Source: a virus. From it: a stretch of DNA of 54,909 bases. This document shows positions 8,528 to 15,248 of the stretch, one piece after another. The notes beneath the pieces were generated by a model. The model had not been told where the DNA came from. It was given only the letters and a program-made list of their open reading frames with translations, and did no database searches. Where the stretch lies: positions 1 to 54,909 of the IMG/VR virus record IMGVR_UViG_3300050132_000156; one strand, written 5' to 3'. The stretch's first letter is position 1. The number at the start of each line of letters is the position of its first letter. A program made the translations under genes and the position numbers.

Positions 8528-8827
8528 ATGGCGTCAGGCTACCAGGGCGGGCCGGTAGGACCGATGGGAGAGGGCGCTCCGGGTCCACCTCAGGACGGCG
8601 GCCCCGGTCCCGCGGGCAGCATGATCTCCCCGGCTCCAGCCCAAGCAGACCCGAACACCATGGCTCTCGGCTGGATCCGCGACGTCGTATCGAACGCGCG
8701 CCGGATCGGGATGAAGTACCCGGCCGCGGCCGAGGAAGTCCGCACGATCAACAATGCTGTGCAACGCATACAGCAGAAGATTCTCCAATCGCAGCCCGCG
8801 CCCGAAGCGCAGGCGCCTCCCGTCTAA
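8528..8827 (+). CDS. Hypothetical protein upstream of scaffold
   Basis: 99 aa, 3 nt after the previous stop. The first half is Gly/Pro-rich and probably disordered (GGPVGPMGEGAPGPPQDGG), the second half is a helix (ARRIGMKYPAAAEEVRTINNAVQRIQQKI). The position suggests a head-assembly accessory; function not recognised. Confidence 0.6.
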   Translation: MASGYQGGPVGPMGEGAPGPPQDGGPGPAGSMISPAPAQADPNTMALGWIRDVVSNARRIGMKYPAAAEEVRTINNAVQRIQQKILQSQPAPEAQAPPV

Positions 8828-8839
8828 CAAGGTGACTCA

Positions 8840-9706
8840 ATGACTCTCGAACAAATTCTCAAATCCAAGGGCTACACGGACGCAGACCTCGAAGCCCTGA
8901 AACCGATGTTGAGCGATTCGCGCTTTCGCGCCTCGATGGAAGAGCAGCTCGGCGCTCTCGAAAATGAGCGCAACGACTTCAAGGCGAAGTACGAAGGCAA
9001 GGAAACCGAGATTGAGGACTGGCGCGCCAACGTGGTGAATCCGCGCATCGCCGCCGCCGAGCAGGAAGCCGTCAAGGCCCGCCAGGAAGCAGCCCTGCTT
9101 CGAGAGCAAGTCCAGATCGCCAAAGACTACGGGCTGATCCCCGAGGGCGAGAAGCCGGCCGCTCCGCCTTCCGTGAGCGCGACTCCGGGCAACGACTTCG
9201 ATCCCTCCAAGCACAACCTCGTGACGCGCGACGAAATCGGACGCTTTGCCGACCTCGAAGGCCAGGCGATCGCCATGGCGTCCGACGTCCTCGAAGAGTA
9301 CCGCTACCTCAGCGGCGGCAAGTCGCTCTACGACTACGTGGCGCCGGACGGCAAGCGCGGGATGCAGGCCCTCCGCACCGAGGCCGTCAAGCAGAAGATG
9401 CCGCTCGATCAGTTCGTGGCCCAGAAGTTCGATTTCGCCGGCAAACGGCAGGCAATCGAAGCCAAGCGGCAGGAAGAGCACGACGCGCAGATCAGCAAGG
9501 AAGCGATCTCGAAGTACATCACCGAGAACGGAGCGAATCCGAACACCCGCACGCCGGGGCCGTCGCGGAACCCGTTTATCCCGCGCCAGCAGGGATCGAG
9601 CCCGGCGGGCGGGGCCAAGCAGCCGTGGGACGTCCCGGCGCAGGAACGCAAGAACGCACGCCAGGAGCGGGCCATGACCCGGCTGGCGACGGAAAGATTG
9701 AATTAG
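8840..9706 (+). CDS. Putative scaffolding protein
   Basis: 288 aa, directly upstream of the major capsid protein. Residues 20-95 are strongly charged and helical (ASMEEQLGALENERNDFKAKYE, in part), typical of scaffolds that fill the procapsid core. The C-terminus is basic (QERKNARQERAMTRLATERLN), the usual site of contact with coat protein in scaffolds. Assigned by position and composition. Confidence 0.75.
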   Translation: MTLEQILKSKGYTDADLEALKPMLSDSRFRASMEEQLGALENERNDFKAKYEGKETEIEDWRANVVNPRIAAAEQEAVKARQEAALLREQVQIAKDYGLIPEGEKPAAPPSVSATPGNDFDPSKHNLVTRDEIGRFADLEGQAIAMASDVLEEYRYLSGGKSLYDYVAPDGKRGMQALRTEAVKQKMPLDQFVAQKFDFAGKRQAIEAKRQEEHDAQISKEAISKYITENGANPNTRTPGPSRNPFIPRQQGSSPAGGAKQPWDVPAQERKNARQERAMTRLATERLN

Positions 9707-9752
9707 AAAAGGAGATAGAGGTAGCCAATTAAATCGCTAACTCTAACAAAAC

Positions 9753-10904
9753 ATGGCAGATCCTCTCTTTGACCAGTTGAGCGCCGTAACTTTAAGCGAC
9801 ATGCAGCGCGACGTCCTCGTCGACAACTTCTTCGTCGACGGGGCGTGGCAGCGGCTCACGCGCTACTACGCCGCCGAGCGTCCCTTCACTGGCGGTCTGT
9901 TCATGCAGATCCCGTTTCAGTACGACCGCGTGAACGGCGGTGCCTACACCCCGGGCGCGGACGTCCAGGTCGTCGAGAAGCAGATCATCGGCGCGATGGG
10001 ATTCATGCCCAAGGCATACAAAGAGGACATCGCCCTCAATCTGTTCCAGCTCGGCGTCATCAACAACGGGCCGGCCGCCGCGGTGAGCATCTACGATGCC
10101 TACTACGAGAACGCGACCTCGGCGATGAGCACCGATCTGAACATCGACGCCTATCAGCACGGCCAGCCCAATTCCTCGACGGTACTGCAGAACCGCACGC
10201 CGTTTATGGACGGCATGGACGAAGCCTGCAACGACGGCGTGAATCCGGGCTTCATGGGCAACGTCTACCCGCTCTACGGCGGGAACACCCGCAACGGCGT
10301 GGTGGGCAACACGCTGAACTCCGTGCCGCTGTGGGCCGGCGACCAGAACGGCAACCCCGGCCAGGTGACTTACTCGCTGCTGTTCGGCGCCTACCTGAAC
10401 TGCGTGCGCCCGCCGGACACCGGGCTGTGCAACAAGGCCTGCTTCCAGTACATCGGCGCGCGCAACGAGCCCAAGCAGATCTTCGCACAGGAAACCGACG
10501 TCCGCATCGGCCTGACGGGCTTCAAGATCATGGAGGCCTACATCCATGTTGACAAGCTCGCCCCGTCCACCAAATACGGGCAACTCCTGCCCGCCGGCCT
10601 GTCAATGACCACGGGCGTGCAGCCGCCGACGAGTTTCACAACCTCAGCCCTGACCGCCACGCAGAAGGCGATCTCGAACTACCCGGCCTCGACCGCCTGC
10701 AAACCCGGCGAGCCGTTCTGGTGGCTGCGGATGCAGGAGTGGCAGATCCGGCCGACCGACGATCCGGAGTACAACCACAACTTCACTCCGCTGATCCGGT
10801 CGCAGAGTAATCCGGATCTCGTTGTGGCCTTCTATAAACTGGCCCTCAACTATTACACCGAGTCCCCGCGCGACAACGTGGAGATCGTGGGAATCGGTTA
10901 CTGA
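9753..10904 (+). CDS. Major capsid protein
   Basis: 383 aa, the expected size and place (after scaffold) for an HK97-fold coat protein. It starts behind a 46-nt leader containing AAAAGGAG. Features consistent with a coat protein are a charged N-terminal segment, a Gly/Asn-rich central region (about 140-220) and an ordered C-terminal domain ending NVEIVGIGY. No database comparison was possible; the call rests on position and size. Confidence 0.85.
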   Translation: MADPLFDQLSAVTLSDMQRDVLVDNFFVDGAWQRLTRYYAAERPFTGGLFMQIPFQYDRVNGGAYTPGADVQVVEKQIIGAMGFMPKAYKEDIALNLFQLGVINNGPAAAVSIYDAYYENATSAMSTDLNIDAYQHGQPNSSTVLQNRTPFMDGMDEACNDGVNPGFMGNVYPLYGGNTRNGVVGNTLNSVPLWAGDQNGNPGQVTYSLLFGAYLNCVRPPDTGLCNKACFQYIGARNEPKQIFAQETDVRIGLTGFKIMEAYIHVDKLAPSTKYGQLLPAGLSMTTGVQPPTSFTTSALTATQKAISNYPASTACKPGEPFWWLRMQEWQIRPTDDPEYNHNFTPLIRSQSNPDLVVAFYKLALNYYTESPRDNVEIVGIGY

Positions 10905-10952
10905 CAACTTCGCAACCGCTTCGACCCTGGGCGCATACAAGGAGATTGAACC

Positions 10953-11693
10953 ATGGCATCCGGCAGATTCAGTAAGCAGGCTGCTCCGTTTTTCGGACAA
11001 GGCCGCGCGATCAATAACGGCTCTGGCGATTCGGTCGTCGGAGGCTCCCTCACGGGCGCCCCGTCCGGCATCGGCGCTACAGCATGGCAGCAGAACTTGC
11101 CGGGCGACCGCGTGATCTTCTCGCCCTCCGACGCTCTGGCGTACTCGAACAACAGCGTAGGCAATCTCTACACGGGAACCTACCGCTACGTCGGGACGCG
11201 CAACAACTCGACGTCCTCGCCGGTTCTCGGACGCGCGGCGTTCTGGGACTGCACGGCGACCGGGACGGGCAACAACATCAGTTCGGCGGCCTGCGATGCG
11301 CTTTATCAGGTGAACAGCGACGGCAACGCGACGGGCTACACGAACTCCCTGTTCGCCGGCGTCTACATCAACAACATCGCCAAGGGCAACTGGTGGTGGA
11401 TCCAGGAATCTGGCAAGGCAACCTGCCAGTTCCGTGCGGGGATCACCGGCACGGCGGCGATTGGAGCGGGCGTTTACGTCGTCGGCGGCGTGAACAACAA
11501 CAACGCGACCGACAACGGGGCCTTCGATCAGGTTTCCGGAGCGAACATCGGCACAGGCGGCGCCGCCGCGGCGAACTTCTACGCGAGCGTCGAAGCATTG
11601 CTGCTGGCGCATGTCGGGGTGGCCGAGACGCTCCCGGCCAACAACAACCTGGCGCTGGTCGACCTGTTCCCGATGCGATTTTTCCGTTGGTAG
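10953..11693 (+). CDS. Putative head decoration or minor structural protein
   Basis: 246 aa directly after the capsid gene, with ribosome-binding site AAGGAG. Rich in Gly, Asn, Ala and Thr, beta-prone, with motifs such as WWWIQESGKATCQFRAG near 150. A decoration protein or head fibre is likely from position. Its TAG stop (11691-11693) overlaps a possible -10 box for the CRISPR-repeat-like RNA that follows. Confidence 0.65.
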   Translation: MASGRFSKQAAPFFGQGRAINNGSGDSVVGGSLTGAPSGIGATAWQQNLPGDRVIFSPSDALAYSNNSVGNLYTGTYRYVGTRNNSTSSPVLGRAAFWDCTATGTGNNISSAACDALYQVNSDGNATGYTNSLFAGVYINNIAKGNWWWIQESGKATCQFRAGITGTAAIGAGVYVVGGVNNNNATDNGAFDQVSGANIGTGGAAAANFYASVEALLLAHVGVAETLPANNNLALVDLFPMRFFRW

Positions 11694-11696
11694 GAT
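11691..11696 (+). promoter_or_regulatory. Possible -10 box for repeat-mimic RNA 1
   Basis: TAGGAT matches TATAAT at the key first, second, fifth and sixth positions and overlaps the stop codon of the preceding gene. No good -35 is visible 16-18 nt upstream, so this is weak. It sits at a similar distance from the repeat as the TATAAT of the second copy. Confidence 0.3.
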
Positions 11697-11700
11697 TCGA

Positions 11701-11731
11701 GACAGCCGCCCGCAGGGGCGTGGATTGAAAC
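11701..11731 (+). ncRNA. Solitary CRISPR-repeat mimic 1 (type I-C-like)
   Basis: The core is CGCCC (11707-11711), loop GCAG, then GGGCGTGGATTGAAAC (11716-11731). CGCCC pairs with GGGCG to make a 5-bp stem, leaving TGGATTGAAAC, identical in form to the 11-nt 5' handle released when Cas5 cuts type I-C repeats. There is no array and no cas gene in the window. The 37 nt between the repeat end and the terminator stem at 11769 equals a spacer length. Phage solitary repeats with this design are known as RNA anti-CRISPRs (Racr). Function here is inferred. Confidence 0.7.
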
Positions 11732-11768
11732 GAGACGGATTTCTTCCGAGTCACTTTGCAGCAGCCTT

Positions 11769-11796
11769 GGGGAGTAGGAAACTACTCCCCTCTTTT
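11769..11796 (+). terminator. Intrinsic terminator with GAAA tetraloop
   Basis: GGGGAGTAG (11769-11777), loop GAAA, CTACTCCCC (11782-11790), then TCTTTT. The 9-bp stem is perfect. It ends any transcript from the capsid operon and also any RNA that starts at the CRISPR-repeat mimic at 11701. Confidence 0.9.
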
Positions 11797-11820
11797 CATG
11801 TTTGAGTGTATGCTGATGGC

Positions 11821-12072
11821 ATGCTGATCCGCATGGGCGCTTGCCCCGACACTCAGATCTCCGTCAGTTCCTTCGACGACACCGTGGCCCGCGAGAGGGG
11901 CCGGTTGCTTGCGGCCCAGGCAATGGCGAACAATCCCGAGCAGAAGCGCGTCGTGGAAGACACGTTTGGCGTTCAGTATTGCCGGAACCGTTACCCCGAG
12001 GCGTACTACAGCACGCTCAAGACGGGCATCGGGCGGCTTCTCGACAACATGAAAATCTTCCTGACGCAGTAA
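11821..12072 (+). CDS. Orphan small protein in accessory island (anti-CRISPR candidate by context)
   Basis: 83 aa from ATG 11821 (a GTG at 11806 would give 88 aa). TATGCT at 11809-11814 would place the transcription start at about 11821, implying leaderless translation. The protein is not recognised: it is mixed-charge and helical (FDDTVARERGRLLAAQAMANN) ending in DNMKIFLTQ. It is followed by an HTH gene and preceded by the repeat mimic, an arrangement similar to acr-aca loci. That resemblance is positional only. Confidence 0.6.
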   Translation: MLIRMGACPDTQISVSSFDDTVARERGRLLAAQAMANNPEQKRVVEDTFGVQYCRNRYPEAYYSTLKTGIGRLLDNMKIFLTQ

Positions 12073-12101
12073 TTGACACCGTAAGCGGAATAGCTTATGA
12101 T
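12073..12101 (+). promoter_or_regulatory. Near-consensus sigma70 promoter (leaderless)
   Basis: TTGACA at 12073-12078, a 17-nt spacer and TATGAT at 12096-12101. The start point would fall at about 12108-12109, exactly at the GTG start of the HTH gene, so the mRNA would have no 5' leader. It is the best promoter I see in the structural half of the genome. Confidence 0.8.
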
Positions 12102-12108
12102 CTGAGGT

Positions 12109-12360
12109 GTGGAAAACAAAGAATGGCCCCGTCTACAGACCGCAATCCGGGACTACCGGGCCGTTGGTCTCAACGCCACTACGCTGTTAGAGATCATCAT
12201 ATGCCGACTCGTAAAGATCGTGAGCAATGACGGGCTAAGTGCCACTGCTCGCAGGATCGGCATAAGCGCCCAATACCTCCACGACGTAATCCACCACAAG
12301 CGCCCCGTTTCGGAGAACTTCCTCGACAAGATCGAAGAAACGGCAGGAGACGGGCTGTGA
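12109..12360 (+). CDS. Small helix-turn-helix regulator
   Basis: 83 aa from GTG 12109. Residues 40-75 (LSATARRIGISAQYLHDVI, then HHKRPVSENFLDKI) fit an XRE/Cro-type HTH: helix 2, turn at GIS, recognition helix AQYLHDVIHH. It is driven by its own strong promoter at 12073, so it can be expressed independently of the late operon, as moron and Aca-type regulators are. It could repress the promoter that drives it. It overlaps the HNH gene by 4 nt. Confidence 0.7.
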   Translation: MENKEWPRLQTAIRDYRAVGLNATTLLEIIICRLVKIVSNDGLSATARRIGISAQYLHDVIHHKRPVSENFLDKIEETAGDGL

Positions 12361-12797
12361 GTTCAATCCTGGAGAAAATCATGGATAAGGTATCTCCTGA
12401 GCCCAACTCTGGATGTTGGCTGTGGATGGGTGCCCTCGGAAGGGACGGATACGGGCAGACGTCATTCCCCTATTTGTCTAAAAGCAGGAGGGCGCATCGG
12501 ATATCTTGGGAATTGTTCAGGGGGGAAATACCGAAAGGGATGGTCTTGGACCACTTGTGCCGGGTCCACTCTTGCGTAAACCCAGACCACCTACAGGTTG
12601 TTACGTCAGCGGAAAACATAAAGCGTGGATTTCGGGACAGAGCGCACAAGAAGCCGGATTGTTGCACCAAGGGCCATCCGTACGATGCGGAGAACACCTA
12701 CTTCTATGGGATCAAACGGGAGAAGCGAGGATGTAAGGCCTGCCGCAGAAAGAACGTTTCCAATTTCTGGAAAAGGAAGAGAACCGCTAGTGCCTAG
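12357..12797 (+). CDS. HNH homing endonuclease
   Basis: 146 aa from GTG 12357 (alternative ATG 12381). The N-terminal part (GCWLWMGALGRDGYGQ) and core (RAHRISWELFRGEIPKGMVLDHLC, given in part) with C-x4-C and NPDHLQVVT match the phage HNH-3 homing endonuclease family; the catalytic His is in LDHLC and the Asn-Pro-x-His pair completes the fold. A C-terminal zinc-binding segment (CCTKGHPYDAENTYFY, then CKACR) is typical of free-standing phage HNH genes. Base composition is visibly less GC-rich than its neighbours, consistent with recent arrival. Confidence 0.9.
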   Translation: MSSILEKIMDKVSPEPNSGCWLWMGALGRDGYGQTSFPYLSKSRRAHRISWELFRGEIPKGMVLDHLCRVHSCVNPDHLQVVTSAENIKRGFRDRAHKKPDCCTKGHPYDAENTYFYGIKREKRGCKACRRKNVSNFWKRKRTASA

Positions 12798-14142
12798 CCT
12801 ATCGAACCGCAAGACCTTTTACACCCTCTCAGTCAACGACTACGAGCCCATGATCCAGGAACTCACGTTCCCGCTCATGGAGCAGTACGCCTTGAAGATC
12901 GGTGCCGACTTCGAGGTTATCGAGGAGCGCGAGTTCCCCTCTTGGCCGGTCCCGGTGGAGAAACTGCAGATCTCCCAAAAGGCAAAGGAAAACAGGGACG
13001 AGTGGAGCATCTATGCCGACGCGGATTGCCTCATCAGCCCGGACATGTTCGACGTAACCGAACATCTCCGCAAGGATACGGTCTGCCAGAACGGGCGGGA
13101 CTTCGCCGGAGTTCGGCTCAACGCGGACAAGTATTTCCGGCGCGACGGCCGCTGGACCGGGTGCTGCGGTTGGTTCACTGTCGCCTCGGACTGGTGTGCC
13201 TCCGACCTCTGGCGCATGCCCGACGACCTCACCCCCGAGCAGGCCATCCGCAACTGCCATAGCACCGTCGCCGAGCGGCTGTCTGGAGTCTGCGATGAAG
13301 GCCACCTCGTTGACGACTATCTCCTCGCCCGCAACATCGCGCGCTTCGGGCTGAAATACAAGACCGTGACCGAGATCTGCGCCGAGATCGGCTGGAAGAC
13401 ACCGGACGGGCGCGGCTTCAACCCGGCGCTGTGGCACATCTACGCCCTGCCGCGGGAAGAGAAGATTCGCCGGATGCTCTCGGTGCTCTACACGGAGCAT
13501 CAGCGGGTCATCCCCGACCCGGAGAATCCAAACAAGCCGCCAGTGGGCTCGGGCTGGGGCCTCATGTCGCACGACCAGGCAGCGGACTACATGGAGCGCT
13601 GGAAGAAGGAGATCTACTTCCCGCCGGCGCCCGAGATCCAGGGCTGGATGACGCACGTGGAACTCGACTGGCTGTTCAAGCAGGCCCGCGCACACCAGCA
13701 GATCGTCGAGATCGGCTCCTGGTTCGGCCGCTCCACGCACGCGCTCTGCACGGCCTGCGACGGCCATGTCTCAGCGGTCGATCACTTCCAGGGCTCACCG
13801 GCGGAACTGGCAGGACCGCATCAGTTCGCCAAGACCGGCGACGTCTTCGCGGAATTCTGGAAGAACTGCGGCGACTTCGACAACATGGAAGCCTTCAAGA
13901 TGCCGAGCGCGGAGGCTGCAGCACAGTTCGGGGACGGCTCGCTCGACATGGTGTTCGTGGACGGGGACCATACCAAGGCAGGCGTCCTGGCCGACCTGAC
14001 GCTGTGGCGGCCCAAGCTGCGCCCGGGCGGGCTGCTGTGCGGCCATGACCGTTACCAGGATGGCGTGCCGGCGGCGCTCACGGAGTTCTTTGGCGAGGCT
14101 CCTGCGGCGGTCGCGGGAAGTATTTGGGCAACGTCTGTATAA
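12790..14142 (+). CDS. Bifunctional glycosyltransferase-methyltransferase
   Basis: 450 aa from GTG 12790; the frame is open further upstream but that part overlaps the HNH gene. Residues about 1-240 resemble a GT-A glycosyltransferase with a DxD-type motif (YADADCLI near 77). Residues about 290-450 are a class I SAM-dependent methyltransferase: motif I IVEIGSWFGRST (near 305) and an acidic post-motif VFVDGDHTKAG (near 395). Such fusions modify glycans. In the middle of structural genes it may decorate the virion or alter host surface sugar. Its TAA stop lies inside the TATAAT box of the second repeat mimic. Confidence 0.8.
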   Translation: MPSLSNRKTFYTLSVNDYEPMIQELTFPLMEQYALKIGADFEVIEEREFPSWPVPVEKLQISQKAKENRDEWSIYADADCLISPDMFDVTEHLRKDTVCQNGRDFAGVRLNADKYFRRDGRWTGCCGWFTVASDWCASDLWRMPDDLTPEQAIRNCHSTVAERLSGVCDEGHLVDDYLLARNIARFGLKYKTVTEICAEIGWKTPDGRGFNPALWHIYALPREEKIRRMLSVLYTEHQRVIPDPENPNKPPVGSGWGLMSHDQAADYMERWKKEIYFPPAPEIQGWMTHVELDWLFKQARAHQQIVEIGSWFGRSTHALCTACDGHVSAVDHFQGSPAELAGPHQFAKTGDVFAEFWKNCGDFDNMEAFKMPSAEAAAQFGDGSLDMVFVDGDHTKAGVLADLTLWRPKLRPGGLLCGHDRYQDGVPAALTEFFGEAPAAVAGSIWATSV

Positions 14143-14143
14143 T
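14138..14143 (+). promoter_or_regulatory. Consensus -10 box for repeat-mimic RNA 2
   Basis: TATAAT at 14138-14143, overlapping the stop codon of the preceding gene. The start point is expected near 14150, the first base of the CGCCC stem. No matching -35 hexamer is visible, so it may rely on an activator or be weak. Confidence 0.5.
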
Positions 14144-14147
14144 TTTT

Positions 14148-14174
14148 GTCGCCCTTCTGGGCGTGGATTGAAAC
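14148..14174 (+). ncRNA. Solitary CRISPR-repeat mimic 2 (type I-C-like)
   Basis: GT, then CGCCC (14150-14154), loop TTCT, then GGGCGTGGATTGAAAC (14159-14174). Stem and 3' handle are identical to mimic 1; all four loop bases differ. The leading GTCGCCC matches the usual 5' end of type I-C repeats (GTCGCCCC...). A TATAAT box ends 4 nt before it, so the RNA may begin at the repeat. Unlike copy 1 there is no close terminator; the next hairpin is at 14328-14343 (CAGACG-TCCT-CGTCTG). Function is inferred. Confidence 0.7.
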
Positions 14175-14389
14175 AAAGTTGGTGCTTCAGGTGCATACTG
14201 ATAAGCGTATGAGCCATCATGATGAGCACGTGCCGCATTGGGTGCGCGAGATCGAGGAACGGCTCAATTCGTTACTGCACTCACGCCGCGAGATTATCGA
14301 ACTGCTCGAATGCCTCTTACATCCGCGCAGACGTCCTCGTCTGGCATTCTCTATTTCCTTTGAAACCGTTCGAGTCCAAGGAGTTAACA

Positions 14390-14733
14390 TGACGTTTACG
14401 ATGCTTCCGACGCAGAACGTGTCGGCTGTGATTTCCCCCGTTCAGGCTGATGGCGTGACGCCTTCACTGGCAACGCTTTCGGCTCAGACCTACACCAGTT
14501 CGGATCCTTCCGTCCTCACGGCAGTGCAGGATCCGACCAACCCGAGTGCAGTTATTATCACTGGCCTCGGCGTGGCTGGCTCCGCGATCGTCACCGCGAC
14601 CGCGACTGCCACCGAGCCCGATGGTACGACCACGGAGGTCATCACCGGTGCCGTGACGGTCATCCTGGCCGTTCCTCCGCCCGCTCCGGCAGCCGCACTC
14701 GTGTTCACGTTCGGTACGCCGGTCGCGAACTAA
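14390..14733 (+). CDS. Ig-like (Big2-type) beta-sandwich protein
   Basis: 114 aa from ATG 14390 behind AAGGAG. The sequence LSAQTYTSSDPSVLTAVQDP, followed by VIITGLGVAGSAIVTATATA, is the pattern of bacterial Ig-like domains (the SSDPSVATV... GxxAGxATITA signature). Probably a capsid or tail surface decoration that sticks to carbohydrate. The frame stays open upstream to an ATG at 14210, so a longer form (174 aa) with a charged helical N-terminus (VPHWVREIEERLNSLLHSRR) is possible. Confidence 0.7.
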
Positions 14734-14750
14734 CGCTACACCACAAAGAG

Positions 14751-14809
14751 GGGGATAGCATCCCCACATGCACGTAGGGCCGGAGGGGAAACTCTCCGGC
14801 CCTACGTGC
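14751..14809 (+). terminator. Two stacked hairpins after Ig-like gene
   Basis: First GGGGAT-AGC-ATCCCC (14751-14765), then a perfect 16-bp stem: 14770-14785 (GCACGTAGGGCCGGAG) pairs with 14794-14809. No T tract follows, so this may act as a strong RNA end-protecting or processing hairpin, or a bidirectional terminator of unusual type. Confidence 0.6.
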
Positions 14810-14826
14810 GTCTGGCCTCAAAGTCC

Positions 14827-14855
14827 TTGAGCCTCAATCGTTTCTCCCCTATGCT
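14827..14855 (+). promoter_or_regulatory. Sigma70-type promoter
   Basis: TTGAGC at 14827-14832, 17-nt spacer, TATGCT at 14850-14855. It sits between the long hairpin and the ATG at 14876, so the connector genes have their own promoter after the hairpin. Confidence 0.55.
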
Positions 14856-14875
14856 GAAGGTGAGGTATTGCGTCC

Positions 14876-15238
14876 ATGGCTCTCAACAAGATCCCGGTCC
14901 AGGGCTACCCTTTTTCCGGTTCGGTGAAACGCCAGCAGTGGCTTGGCGACCTGACTGGAAACAACAACTACCAGCAGGCCGGAGATGTGATCTACGCCCG
15001 GGATTTCGGGATGGGCGGTTTCGAGACGTTCGGAATCCCCTTTAGCGGGTATTCGAATTCGGGGACTTATTACGCTCGGGCGTATCCTCCGACGACCGCA
15101 TCGAACTACACCGAGACGTTTGCCCCGGTCTACAACAACGTCACGGTGCATTGGTACTACGCGGCCAACTCTGCCGAAGTCGCCAACAATGCGAACCTTT
15201 CGGCGGAAGTGATTCGGCTCGACCTGCGCGGCGTCTAG
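14876..15238 (+). CDS. Small structural protein, possible head-tail joining
   Basis: 120 aa, not recognised. Gly/Tyr/Asn-rich and beta-prone (FGMGGFETFGIPFSGYSNSG; YPPTTASNYTETFAPV), 10 nt ahead of the connector gene. A virion component is likely from context. Confidence 0.6.
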   Translation: MALNKIPVQGYPFSGSVKRQQWLGDLTGNNNYQQAGDVIYARDFGMGGFETFGIPFSGYSNSGTYYARAYPPTTASNYTETFAPVYNNVTVHWYYAANSAEVANNANLSAEVIRLDLRGV

Positions 15239-15248
15239 GAGGCTCGCG

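Noticed and set aside
12625-12789. Upstream extension of the GT-MT gene to an ATG at 12625
   Set aside because: It overlaps the well-supported HNH endonuclease out of frame; GTG 12790 gives a clean N-terminus.
14148-14165. The second repeat hairpin as a transcription terminator
   Set aside because: The T run lies before, not after, the stem, and the following bases are the CRISPR-type handle GTGGATTGAAAC.
11701-14174. A CRISPR array
   Set aside because: Only two repeat-like units 2.4 kb apart with ordinary genes between them and no cas genes; solitary mimics fit better.
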